From contig JAHZDG010000023.1 in assembly GCA_019422485.1 (NCBI GenBank), positions 1 through 30,235 on the forward strand: a stretch of DNA of 30,235 nucleotides, read 5' to 3'. This stretch comes from Alistipes sp. GTDB lineage: Bacteria > Bacteroidota > Bacteroidia > Bacteroidales > Rikenellaceae. The notes beneath the pieces were generated by a model. That model was given only the letters and a program-made list of their open reading frames with translations. It ran no database searches and was not told the DNA's origin. Shown here piece by piece: positions 1-7,981 of this stretch; position 1 is the first letter of the stretch; each line of letters begins with the position of its first letter. The position numbers were made by a program, and so were the translations under genes.

Positions 1-52
1 CCCGACCAGCTGATTACAAATCAGCTGCTCTGGCCAACTGAGCTACATCGGC
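1..52 (-). tRNA. tRNA-Thr(TGT), 5' portion
   Basis: On the minus strand the sequence begins with a 7-nt acceptor strand (GCCGATG), then TA, a D arm closed by GCTC/GAGC, and an anticodon stem GCTGA/TCAGC around the 7-nt loop TTTGTAA. The anticodon TGT (plus-strand bases 16-18, read as ACA) decodes ACA, so this is a threonine tRNA. The window edge cuts it in the variable loop / start of the T arm, so the T arm, the 3' acceptor strand and any following tRNAs are outside. It has its own upstream promoter at 76-106. Confidence 0.95.
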
Positions 53-75
53 AGTTTGCAGCAATTAAGGGTTGG

Positions 76-106
76 CAAAAATACATATAATTTATTAATA
101 AGCAAA
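76..106 (-). promoter_or_regulatory. Bacteroidota-type promoter of the tRNA-Thr
   Basis: Read on the minus strand this is TTTG (106-103), a 19-nt spacer, then TATTTTTG (83-76), an exact match to the Bacteroidota sigma-ABfr consensus TTTG-N19-TAnnTTTG. Transcription would start near 70, about 18 nt before the mature tRNA 5' end at 52. The flanking sequence is strongly A/T-rich. Both boxes, the spacing and the position agree. Confidence 0.85.
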
Positions 107-193
107 TAGTACTCACTAAAAATTGTGTGTATTTCGCTAAAAATGCCATTAATTGTGCCAACTCCGCCCATTGGCGAGGGGCGAAATCGGGCA

Positions 194-221
194 CAAAGAT
201 ATGAAAAAAATATCATTCAAA
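194..221 (-). promoter_or_regulatory. Second, weaker candidate promoter upstream of tRNA-Thr
   Basis: On the minus strand TATCTTTG (201-194) matches the -7 consensus. A TTTG (221-218) lies upstream but only 16 nt away, shorter than the usual 17-23. If used it would give a leader of about 135 nt before the tRNA, or a short transcript of its own. No open reading frame in this stretch looks real. Confidence 0.35.
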
Positions 222-276
222 GAATTTTTCTGCAACAAATCTTTCTTTAAACGAGAAAATTATAACATACCCAAAC

Positions 277-317
277 AAAAGACCTGCCTGGAAGTGCATT
301 TTCGAGGCAGGTCTTTT
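277..317 (-). terminator. Rho-independent terminator after rnr
   Basis: A perfect 13-bp stem (277-289 with 305-317) encloses a 15-nt loop. The arms begin with A's and end with T's, so the hairpin can work in both directions, but the gene it serves is rnr, whose stop codon is 22 nt away on the minus strand. The GACCTGC core of the stem recurs in the terminator at 29752-29784. Confidence 0.88.
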
Positions 318-339
318 ATTATGATCAGAGCTCTTTCGA

Positions 340-2547
340 TCAGAGGGTGTGAACCACCGGATGAGCCTGGTGGGTCTGGAAATCGTAGGTGGCGACCAGT
401 TCAAAATCCAGTTGTTTGCGGGCTAGGTCGGCTCTGGCCACCCGGATGCGCACTTCATCCCCCAGGGTGTAGGTGCGGCCGGTGGTGCGACCCACAATGG
501 CGTAGTTGGCTTCGTCGAAGGAGTAGTAGTCGTCGGTCAGGTCGCGGACCGAAATCATCCCTTCGATATGGGTTTCATTCAGTTCCACGTAAATACCCCA
601 CTCGGTGCAGCCCGAAATATGGCCGTCGAATTCCTGTCCCAATTTATCGAGCATGAATTCCACCATCTTATACTTGATCGAAGCCCGTTCGGCATCCGAA
701 GCGCGCTGTTCCATGGCCGAAGAGTGTTCGCAGAGTTCTTCGTAATACTCTTTGTTTTCGGACTTCCCGCCGGCCAAGTAGTGGGCCAGCAGCCGGTGAA
801 CCATCATGTCCGGATAGCGGCGGATGGGTGACGTGAAGTGGGTATAATAATCGAACGCCAGACCGTAGTGCCCGATGTTGGTGGTCGAATAGACCGCTTT
901 GGCCATGGTGCGGACGGCCAGCGTCGAGATCAGGTTTTCTTCCTGTTTGCCGTGGATGTTCTTCATTAGCTTGTTGATGTCGCGGGCCAGGGTTTTCCCG
1001 GTGGCTTCCGGTTTCATGTGATACCCGAAACGGGTGACGAAACTACGCAGCGAATCCAGTTTTTCGGCATTCGGTTTGTCGTGGATACGGTATATGAAAG
1101 TGCGTTCGGCATTTTGGACGCCTTTGCGTTTGCGGCCGATGAATTCGGCGACCTTGCGGTTGGCCAACAACATGAACTCTTCGATCAGCTGGTTGGAATC
1201 CTGCATCACTTTGAAGTGAACGCCGATCGGTTTGCCTTTTTCGTCCAGATCGAATTTCACCTCTTCTCGTTCGAAGCTGATCGAACCGTTGCGGAAACGG
1301 GCTTCCCGCAGTTTTTTTGCCAGCGCATTGAGGCTCTGGAGCTCTTCGGCCAGGTCACCCTCTCCGGATTCGATAACCTGTTGGGCTTCCTGGTAGGTGA
1401 AACGGCGATCCGAATAGATGACCGTACGTCCGAACCATTCTTGTTGAACTTCTGCCTCTTCGTTCAGTTCGAATACGGCCGAGAAGCACAATTTTTCTTC
1501 GTGCGGGCGCAGCGAACACAATTCGTTGGAGAGGCGTTCCGGCAGCATCGGGATGGTGCGGTCGACCAGGTAGACCGAAGTAGCCCGATTTTGCCCTTCG
1601 GTATCGATCACATCGCCCGGATGCACGTAATGGGTAACGTCGGCAATGTGCACCCCTACTTCGATGTTGCCGTTGGAAAGGCGTTGGATCGAAAGGGCGT
1701 CGTCGAAATCTTTGGCGTCGTCGGGGTCGATGGTGAAGGTTGTTACCTGGCGGAAATCCCGGCGGGCGGCGATCTCTTCTTCCGTGATTGTATCCGGAAT
1801 CTGATCGGCGACTTTTTCAACCTCTTCCGGATAGCTGTAAGGCAGATCGTATTCGGCCAAAATGGCGTGCATTTCGGTGTTGTTGTCTCCGGGAGTCCCC
1901 AGAATGTCTACGATTTCGCCCTGCGGATTTTTCAGGTTGGCCGGCCAGTCGGTGATTTTGACGACGACTTTCTGGCCGTCTTTTGCATCGTTCAGGCTGC
2001 GCAGCGGCACGAAAATATCGGTACCGATCTTACGGCTGTCGACTTTGACGAAGGCATAGTTCGGAGAGACCTCTACGATCCCGACATAACGTTGGGGCGA
2101 GCGTTCGAGAATTTCGACCACTTCCCCTTCGGGATGGCTCATCGAGCCTTTGCGTTTGCGGAGGATGGCCACGCGAACCCGGTCGCCGTGCATGGCGTGG
2201 GCGGTGTTGCGGGCATTGACGTAAATATCGCTGTCGAGGCCTTCGACGATGACATACAGGGCACCCGAGGAGGTCATGTCGACCGTTCCTTCAAAGGTGG
2301 GACGGCTCGAACGGCTCAGGCGGTATTTGCCTTCGGCCACCAGTTCGATGGTCCCCGATTCGAGCAGTGAGCGCACCACGGCACGGACGTCATCTTTTTC
2401 CTGACGGGTCGTGGCAGCGGTAGCCGACACCAGATTCTTGATCGAATAGCGTTTGTCGGGCATGGCACGGAACAGTTCCGTGATCAGGGCCAACATGTCG
2501 TGTTGGGAGGTCCTCCCCTTGGAGGACTTTTTCTTCTTCTTTACCAT
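340..2547 (-). CDS. rnr: Ribonuclease R (3'-5' exoribonuclease)
   Basis: This 735-residue protein degrades structured RNA from the 3' end and takes part in rRNA and mRNA quality control in the cytoplasm. It starts with a Lys-rich tail (residues 2-11) and a winged-helix-like region (about 17-75), followed by cold-shock OB-fold regions (about 85-220). The RNB catalytic core carries the family signature TIDPDDAKDFDDA at 272-284, whose aspartates bind the catalytic magnesium, and later the conserved HFTSPIRRYPD. A C-terminal S1 domain (about 640-725) is visible as GHISGCTEWGIYVEL. The length is typical for Bacteroidota RNase R. The ATG at 2547 lies about 20 nt after a TACCTTTG -7 box. It is the last gene before the terminator at 277-317 and probably has its own promoter, since 108 nt separate it from tamL. 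Confidence 0.97.
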   Translation of the reverse strand: MVKKKKKSSKGRTSQHDMLALITELFRAMPDKRYSIKNLVSATAATTRQEKDDVRAVVRSLLESGTIELVAEGKYRLSRSSRPTFEGTVDMTSSGALYVIVEGLDSDIYVNARNTAHAMHGDRVRVAILRKRKGSMSHPEGEVVEILERSPQRYVGIVEVSPNYAFVKVDSRKIGTDIFVPLRSLNDAKDGQKVVVKITDWPANLKNPQGEIVDILGTPGDNNTEMHAILAEYDLPYSYPEEVEKVADQIPDTITEEEIAARRDFRQVTTFTIDPDDAKDFDDALSIQRLSNGNIEVGVHIADVTHYVHPGDVIDTEGQNRATSVYLVDRTIPMLPERLSNELCSLRPHEEKLCFSAVFELNEEAEVQQEWFGRTVIYSDRRFTYQEAQQVIESGEGDLAEELQSLNALAKKLREARFRNGSISFEREEVKFDLDEKGKPIGVHFKVMQDSNQLIEEFMLLANRKVAEFIGRKRKGVQNAERTFIYRIHDKPNAEKLDSLRSFVTRFGYHMKPEATGKTLARDINKLMKNIHGKQEENLISTLAVRTMAKAVYSTTNIGHYGLAFDYYTHFTSPIRRYPDMMVHRLLAHYLAGGKSENKEYYEELCEHSSAMEQRASDAERASIKYKMVEFMLDKLGQEFDGHISGCTEWGIYVELNETHIEGMISVRDLTDDYYSFDEANYAIVGRTTGRTYTLGDEVRIRVARADLARKQLDFELVATYDFQTHQAHPVVHTL

Positions 2548-2560
2548 AATCTCTCTATAA

Positions 2561-2601
2561 TCGACACAAAGGTACGGAAATAACCCGTGATTTTGTGTCG
2601 A
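2561..2601 (-). promoter_or_regulatory. rnr promoter (-7 box) inside an inverted repeat
   Basis: On the minus strand TACCTTTG (2574-2567) fits the -7 consensus and would start transcription near 2560, just before the rnr ATG at 2547. No TTTG or TTG sits at the expected -33 distance. A perfect 10-bp inverted repeat, TCGACACAAA (2601-2592 on the minus strand) and TTTGTGTCGA (2570-2561), flanks the box. One arm covers the -33 position and the other overlaps the -7 box and start point. The -7 box is reasonably supported; an operator role for the repeat is inference. Confidence 0.55.
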
Positions 2602-2655
2602 GCTGTATGAATTTAACGATAAGTTGCAAGAACCGTACCGAGTTGAGAGGTGGTT

Positions 2656-5100
2656 TTAGAACGGATATCCGACACCGAAGTTCAGGGAGGTATTTTTCAG
2701 TTTGAAATTCTTGATGACCCAGCGTTGGCCGGCGGGTTGGTTGGGATTGTGAAGCTGGATCCCCCAGTCGACGCGGAAAACGAAAAAGTTGAAGTCAAAA
2801 CGAAGCCCTAATCCGGTATTGAACCCCAATTGTTTATAGAATGTATCGAAGCGGAAGGTTTCGTCGGATTGGATGTTCCCTTGGCGGGCAAACCAAATGT
2901 TCCCTACATCGCAGAAGATCCCTCCGTGCAAAATGTCCCATATCGGGAACCGAAATTCGAGGTTGGTTTCCAGTTTGAAGTTGCCCACCTGGTGCGGGAA
3001 GATCTGGATGTCCGATTCGCTTTCGTCGATGGCGCTGGTCCCGGGTCCCAGCGTGCGGGCGACCCATCCGCGCATGCTGTTGATCCCTCCGGCATAGAAC
3101 ATCCGGTCGAAAGGCAGAGTCGACGAGTTCCCGTAGGCGAATCCCCATCCGGCATAGAACCGGTAGACCAGGCGGGTCTTTTCTCCCAGAACGAACTGTT
3201 TGGCGAGGTTGGCGTCGATCCGGAAATATTGGGCGAAAGGCGTTCCGAAAATCCGATAGGTCTTTTCGGGAATTTCGACCTGTTCGCCGGGCTCGGGAGC
3301 TTCCGGGGTGGCTTCTACCTTGTGGGCCCCGAACATGCCGTACAGACCGCTGAGCAGGTTGCCGTTGGTCTCGTAGTTGAAACGCATGTTGAAATACCCG
3401 TTTTGAGCCCCTCGTTGCTGGGTGCTGTATACGTACGAGCCGGACAGCCCTGCGATCACCTGCGATTGGTAACTCTGTTTGAGGTAAGGGTTGTTGAGCT
3501 CATCGAGAAACGTCTGGTCAATGCGCTGCAATTTGATGACGCTGATGTCGATGGGACGCAGAATGAAGGTCGAGTGTTTGTGGTCGCCCCACTGATACCC
3601 CCAGGTGATCCCCGAAAGCGTCCGATGGTAATATTGGCGATTTTGAATCGTGTAGGAAAGTTCGATTTTGGTCCGCGGGCTGAACGCGCGGTTGTAGCGG
3701 TTGACGGGGAAGGGTGTGAGCAAGGTCGGGAAAGAGAACGAAACCGAAGCCCCTACTTCGAAGGAGTTGTTGCGTCGGTTGGTCTGGCCTTTTCGCAAAA
3801 ATTCGTATCCTCCGTGGATGCTGGCATCGAACAGTCCGGCTCCTCGGAACAGGTTGCGGTTCTGGTACCCTACCTTGGCGATCAGGGCGAAATAGTCGTC
3901 AGAGAAGGCTCCTTCCATGTCGATCGAATAACTCTGACGGGTGGTGGGGGTACACAAAATCTTGCAGTCGAGATAGCGTTCGGTGGTATAGGCGGCCTGT
4001 TGGGTGGTGTCGGCCCCCTCTCCCACGAAGGTGACCAGATTGTTGCCGACCGTGGTGTCTGCCGATTCGGTAAACAGAATGTTGGCCGTACGGTAATAAC
4101 CCAACCGGATCAGGTTGTCGTAGGTGTGTTGTACGGCTTCGGCGTTATAGAGGTAGTTGGGGTAAATGTTGATGGCCCGGCGAAGAATTTCGGGGCGGAC
4201 ATTTTCCCGCATGTCGTAGATGATATTCAGCCCTTTATAGGTCAGCGTGTCTAGCTTGCGTTCATACAGCGAATCGGTGGCCGCCAAGGTGGGGTTGTAA
4301 TTCGAGAAAACGTAGATGTTGCGGATGCGATAGATCTGGTTGTTCTCCAGAATGGCTTCTCCGTCGGCGTTGTAACCGTTCATCGACCGTCGGACGACCA
4401 TTGTCAGGTTGATGATCCGTTCCCCGGGCAGCGAATCGGCGACGTAAGAGATGTTGTTGATCGAAAAATTGTAATAGCCCTGATTCTTCAGGTCGTCGGT
4501 GATCCGGGCCCGTTCGCGGTCCAGTACGTTGACGTCGAAAATGTGACCGCTTTTGAGCAGGCTGGCCGCCGTATCGCTCAGGATGACCGAACGGACGAAG
4601 TCGTCCCGAAAACGATAGTCGATCTTGCCCAACCGATAGGGAGCCCCCTGATTGACCACATAAGTGACACGGGCCTTTTTCTTCAGGGTGTCGATGATGT
4701 ACGTGCTGCTGGAGTTGAGAAAGCCGCGGCTGTCCATGTAGATTTTCATCCCTTCGGCCGAGGCGCGGGTCAGGGCGGTGTCCAACAAGACCGGTTCGTG
4801 GCCGATGCGTTTTTTGAGGCGGTTCCACCAGGTGTTTCGTTTGGGGTTGGCCTGGACGTAGATCGCGCTCGGAAGGTTGGTCCCCAGAAAACGTTTGGCC
4901 GGATGCTGGCGGACATATTTGTCGAGCTCGGACTGGGTGACCAGTTCTTTTTTGCTGAGTCCGTGATCGCGTTCGATTTTGATATCCGTGCGATTGAGCA
5001 GGTATTCTCCGGTGGGGATGTGACGTGTCACGCTGCACGAAGAGAGTGCCGCGAGCAGAAGCATCGCCCCAAAAACCATCAACCAAACTCTGTTGCTCAT
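2656..5100 (-). CDS. tamL: TamL-like lipoprotein of the TamA/BamA (Omp85) outer-membrane assembly family
   Basis: The 814-residue precursor begins with a lipoprotein signal peptide: basic start, hydrophobic stretch of residues 5-20 and a lipobox LSSC with the acylated Cys at 22. The Bacteroidota TamL subfamily has this lipid anchor, unlike proteobacterial TamA. POTRA-like repeats follow in the N-terminal half (for example GAPYRLGKIDYRF). The C-terminal half is rich in alternating aromatic and polar strands, contains the conserved MRGW motif, and ends in YPF, as expected of a beta-barrel with a terminal aromatic residue. It should help insert or export proteins or lipids at the outer membrane. 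TamL usually works with TamB, but no tamB is visible here. It follows the AlaX-like gene by 24 nt and is the last gene of the nitroreductase - AlaX - tamL unit. The family is sure; the exact subfamily is likely. Confidence 0.88.
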   Translation of the reverse strand: MSNRVWLMVFGAMLLLAALSSCSVTRHIPTGEYLLNRTDIKIERDHGLSKKELVTQSELDKYVRQHPAKRFLGTNLPSAIYVQANPKRNTWWNRLKKRIGHEPVLLDTALTRASAEGMKIYMDSRGFLNSSSTYIIDTLKKKARVTYVVNQGAPYRLGKIDYRFRDDFVRSVILSDTAASLLKSGHIFDVNVLDRERARITDDLKNQGYYNFSINNISYVADSLPGERIINLTMVVRRSMNGYNADGEAILENNQIYRIRNIYVFSNYNPTLAATDSLYERKLDTLTYKGLNIIYDMRENVRPEILRRAINIYPNYLYNAEAVQHTYDNLIRLGYYRTANILFTESADTTVGNNLVTFVGEGADTTQQAAYTTERYLDCKILCTPTTRQSYSIDMEGAFSDDYFALIAKVGYQNRNLFRGAGLFDASIHGGYEFLRKGQTNRRNNSFEVGASVSFSFPTLLTPFPVNRYNRAFSPRTKIELSYTIQNRQYYHRTLSGITWGYQWGDHKHSTFILRPIDISVIKLQRIDQTFLDELNNPYLKQSYQSQVIAGLSGSYVYSTQQRGAQNGYFNMRFNYETNGNLLSGLYGMFGAHKVEATPEAPEPGEQVEIPEKTYRIFGTPFAQYFRIDANLAKQFVLGEKTRLVYRFYAGWGFAYGNSSTLPFDRMFYAGGINSMRGWVARTLGPGTSAIDESESDIQIFPHQVGNFKLETNLEFRFPIWDILHGGIFCDVGNIWFARQGNIQSDETFRFDTFYKQLGFNTGLGLRFDFNFFVFRVDWGIQLHNPNQPAGQRWVIKNFKLKNTSLNFGVGYPF

Positions 5101-5124
5101 GCCGGAGGTCGTAAATCTACGGAT

Positions 5125-5577
5125 TTATTTTTCGGTCGCGGAGTGATTCAGTTTGAAACGGACCCGCAGAACACCGTCGTTCCAGTCGCTGGAGACGATG
5201 CGCAGCGGAGGAATTTCACGGGTATTGGTTACGTGTGCCCCGATGCAGGGACAGGCATCGTAATCGCCGATGTGCACGATGCGCACTTCAGTGGCTCCGT
5301 CCGGCAGCCGGGAGAGGCTGTATTGGGCGGCTGCTTCTTCGACGCCCATCCGTTCGTCCCAGACGTCGACGTGCGAAGCGATCTGTTCGTTGACCGTTTT
5401 TTCGAGCCATTGCCGCTCGTCGGGCGTGAGGTCGCGGTCGCAGTGAAAGTCGCATTTCGATTTTTTCTTTTCGATATGGGTCGAAAAGGCTCGGCCGCAA
5501 CCCAACAGACGGGCGATCGCTCCGTTGAGCAGGTGTTCGGCGCTGTGCATCACCGGATCGTAATCTTTTTCACTCAT
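5125..5577 (-). CDS. Free-standing alanyl-tRNA editing protein (AlaX-like, short form)
   Basis: This 150-residue protein matches the SAD (second additional domain) editing fold shared by AlaRS and ThrRS. It has the zinc motif HxxxH as HSAEH (His11, His15) and the second motif CIGAH (Cys111, His115). There is no aminoacylation domain, so it would act in trans and deacylate mischarged tRNA, typically Ser- or Gly-tRNA(Ala). It is short for AlaX, keeping only the editing core. It lies 12 nt after the nitroreductase and 24 nt before tamL, so it is probably cotranscribed with both. That neighbourhood gives no hint of function. A different aminoacyl-tRNA substrate is possible. Confidence 0.85.
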   Translation of the reverse strand: MSEKDYDPVMHSAEHLLNGAIARLLGCGRAFSTHIEKKKSKCDFHCDRDLTPDERQWLEKTVNEQIASHVDVWDERMGVEEAAAQYSLSRLPDGATEVRIVHIGDYDACPCIGAHVTNTREIPPLRIVSSDWNDGVLRVRFKLNHSATEK

Positions 5578-5589
5578 CGGGTGAAGATT

Positions 5590-6336
5590 TTATTGGTTGA
5601 AGAAACCCTGTTTTTTGAGGGCTTCGAAGTATTTGCGGGAAAAGAGAACATTGTCCGGAGCCGTATAACGGCGTTCGGTGAAGATGCGGGCCAAGTTGGG
5701 AAGTTGGTTGGTTTCCAACAAGCCGCGGGTCTCTTCCGAGGCTTCGCGTTCGGCCCAGATACGGTCGATGGCTTCCGGGGTGTAGTCCTGATAGCGGTCG
5801 CGGTGGATGACCCCTTCCAGCGGGAGACGGTCGGTCAGCGGCGGCAGGGTTTCGGGATACCCCATCGTCAGGGTCGTAACGGGCAGTACCCCTTGAGGCA
5901 GATGCAATACTTCGGCGATTTCCAGCGCATTATAGGTGGTCGTACCCAGATAGCAGATGCCCAAGCCTTCGTGTTCGGCGGCCAAAGCCACGTTTTCCGA
6001 GGCCAACAGACTGTCGATGGCGGCGTTGATGAACCAGACGAAGTTGTCGTAGCAGGGTTCGGCTTCCCGCAGGCGGCACCAGAGCGAGAACCGATGAATG
6101 TCGGCACAAAACGTGATCACGGCCGGCGCCTGGGTTACCATCGGCTGGTTGAAGTGCAGGGGGGCCAGTTCGGATTTGACGGCCGGATCGGTCGTCACTA
6201 TCAGGCTGTAGAGTTGCATGTTGCCGGTGTTGGAGGCCCGGGTGCCGGCGGTCAGGATGCGGTTGAGGGTCTCTTCGGGAATGGGGTCGGGTTTGTAACG
6301 GCGGACCGTACGGTGTTGCTGAATTTCGGGTATCAT
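5590..6336 (-). CDS. NADPH-dependent nitroreductase-family flavoprotein (NfsA/FRP-like)
   Basis: The 248-residue protein starts with the typical FMN-binding opening HRTVRRY (residues 8-14), followed by a helix with RASNTGNMQLY that lines the FMN site. Further on it has GLGICYLGTTTYN, which matches the flavin-contacting loop of the family. The C-terminal extension (about 180-248) places it nearer NfsA/flavin reductase P than the short NfsB types. Such enzymes transfer electrons from NAD(P)H to flavins, quinones or nitro compounds in the cytoplasm; the natural substrate cannot be read from sequence. It is the first gene of the minus-strand unit with AlaX and tamL. No clear TAnnTTTG box was found in the 205-nt divergent gap to dapF. 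Confidence 0.85.
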   Translation of the reverse strand: MIPEIQQHRTVRRYKPDPIPEETLNRILTAGTRASNTGNMQLYSLIVTTDPAVKSELAPLHFNQPMVTQAPAVITFCADIHRFSLWCRLREAEPCYDNFVWFINAAIDSLLASENVALAAEHEGLGICYLGTTTYNALEIAEVLHLPQGVLPVTTLTMGYPETLPPLTDRLPLEGVIHRDRYQDYTPEAIDRIWAEREASEETRGLLETNQLPNLARIFTERRYTAPDNVLFSRKYFEALKKQGFFNQ

Positions 6337-6541
6337 GATGGATTGGATGTGTAAAAGTAGATGTTCAGAAAGGCCTGATAGCCCAAATCACAAATATCCG
6401 TTATTTTTTTCAAAGCGGAAAGAGTTTCCCGAAAAATCGCCATATTTGTGTCTCTCCCTGCTCGGACTTTTGGGGTTGGCGCCTGTTGGTGTGAACGCTT
6501 GAAAGAATGACGGGAAGATAGATCCAAGAAAAGTGTAAAAT

Positions 6542-7351
6542 ATGTTGACATTCAGTAAATACCAGGGTGCGGGCAATGATTTTGTGCTGGTGGATGCCCG
6601 TCGTGAAACGTTTGAACCGCTTCGGGAGCGGGTGGCGGCATTGTGTGACCGTCACCGAGGTATTGGAGCTGATGGACTGATGATGCTGGAGGACGATACG
6701 CAGTCTCAGTTTCGGATGCGTTATTTCAACGCCGACGGAGGGGAGGCAACCATGTGTGGCAATGGCGGACGTTGCATTGCCCTGTTTGCCCATCATCTGG
6801 GAATTGGCGGCCTGCATAAAGTGTTTCGCGGAATGGACGGCCTGCATACGGCCGATTTGTTGTCGGTGGATGAAGCGGGAACCGGAGCGACGGTGGCTTT
6901 GGGAATGATCGACGTGTCGCATGTGGAACGGTTGGGAAACAGTTATTTCCTCAATACGGGTTCGCCTCACTATGTGGAGTTCGTGCAGGGGTTGGATCAG
7001 CTGGATGTCAAAACCCGGGGTGCTCAGTTGCGTCATGATCCACGTTTTGCGGCCGGGGGCGGAACCAATGTCAATTTTGTGGAGTGGGTGTCGGACGGCC
7101 ATATCCGGGTCCGGACTTTCGAACGGGGCGTGGAAGACGAAACCTTGGCTTGCGGAACCGGGGCGACGGCATCGGTTCTGGCGACTGTGCTGGATCGGGG
7201 CAGCCGGCTGTCGCAGTTTCGGGTGGATGTTCCTGGAGGAACGCTGGGGGTGCGGTTTGCGGCCCATCACGAGGATACGTTTACAGGAATTGTCCTGACC
7301 GGTCCGGCCCGGAAGGTGTTTGACGGAAAGATCGACGTAAATTTCCTTTAA
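6542..7351 (+). CDS. dapF: Diaminopimelate epimerase
   Basis: DapF interconverts LL- and meso-diaminopimelate, the last step before lysine and the cross-linking residue of peptidoglycan. The 269-residue protein has both halves of the pseudo-symmetric active site: MCGNGGRC with catalytic Cys72, and ACGTGA with catalytic Cys204. The N-terminal substrate loop KYQGAGNDF and the GSPHYV motif are also present. Length is normal. It is transcribed away from the nitroreductase operon. Its stop is followed by 128 nt before the next gene, so it may be monocistronic, although no terminator was seen. Confidence 0.96.
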   Translation: MLTFSKYQGAGNDFVLVDARRETFEPLRERVAALCDRHRGIGADGLMMLEDDTQSQFRMRYFNADGGEATMCGNGGRCIALFAHHLGIGGLHKVFRGMDGLHTADLLSVDEAGTGATVALGMIDVSHVERLGNSYFLNTGSPHYVEFVQGLDQLDVKTRGAQLRHDPRFAAGGGTNVNFVEWVSDGHIRVRTFERGVEDETLACGTGATASVLATVLDRGSRLSQFRVDVPGGTLGVRFAAHHEDTFTGIVLTGPARKVFDGKIDVNFL

Positions 7352-7479
7352 AAAAGTGCGTTACGGGGACGGAATTTCAAAAATTATCCTTAACATTGCC
7401 TATGGAGTCATCCTTGATTTGGAGTCCGCATATGTAATTAACCGATTAAACGTATCAAACGTATCATTTTCATTATTTC

Positions 7480-7824
7480 ATGAAAACAACCAAAGATTTC
7501 CGGGGCCGGGGAAACGATTTCGGCGCCGAAGATTCGCTGAAACGGGCAGCAAAGCTCGATCCTATCAAGAAAAGCGGAAAAGAGCGACATGTCCTTTACA
7601 GCCAGATCGATGAGGAGGAAGATATGGAATTGATCCGGGTGAGAAAGAAAGATTCTATCCTGGATTATTTCGATGACGGAGAAGAGGAGGATCAGGAATT
7701 CGACGAGGACGATGAACTGGACGACGAAGAGTGGGAGGATGACGAGTTGGATGAAGAACTGGATGACGATGAAGACGTGCTGGAAGAAGATCTCGAAGAG
7801 GTTCGCGTCTCGGGTCGTCGGTAG
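7480..7824 (+). CDS. Small strongly acidic protein of unknown function
   Basis: I do not recognise this 114-residue protein. The N-terminal part (1-60) is mixed and basic, with KRAAKLDPIKKSGKERH and IRVRKKDSILDYFDD. Residues about 65-105 are almost entirely Asp and Glu, and the protein ends in the short basic tail RVSGRR. There is no signal peptide or membrane segment, so it is likely cytoplasmic and partly disordered. The opposite-strand frame would be poly-Ser and is only a shadow. Coding is supported by the start at an A/T-rich site, by the biased third positions, and by a terminator 30 nt after the stop. A tandem 9-nt repeat (AAACGTATC twice) lies just upstream at 7448-7465. An acidic tail of this kind could bind basic proteins or metal, but that is speculation. 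Confidence 0.75.
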   Translation: MKTTKDFRGRGNDFGAEDSLKRAAKLDPIKKSGKERHVLYSQIDEEEDMELIRVRKKDSILDYFDDGEEEDQEFDEDDELDDEEWEDDELDEELDDDEDVLEEDLEEVRVSGRR

Positions 7825-7853
7825 ATATGACTCCCCGCCAAGGGAAACAAGAG

Positions 7854-7880
7854 ATGGTCGCCTGTGAGCGGCCATTTTTT
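7854..7880 (+). terminator. Rho-independent terminator after the acidic protein
   Basis: An 8-bp stem with one G-T pair (7854-7861 with 7868-7875) and a 6-nt loop is followed by six T's. It lies 30 nt after the stop of the acidic protein gene and separates it from the hydrolase. Confidence 0.85.
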
Positions 7881-7981
7881 CAAAGGACAGACCGGTAGTA
7901 AACCTGTGGGCGACTGAGGATGGAACGAATCCAGAGAAAGTTCCGGCAGCAGGATTTTTATCGGGCATAGAGAAATAGGAT

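Noticed and set aside
1018..6354. Long open frames on the plus strand (450, 474 and 603 codons) opposite rnr, tamL, AlaX and the nitroreductase
   Set aside because: They are codon-bias mirrors of well-supported genes on the minus strand; their translations show no family motifs and are low in plausible domain structure.
7692..7883. Poly-serine frame on the minus strand
   Set aside because: It is the reverse complement of the GAT/GAA/GAG codons of the acidic protein.
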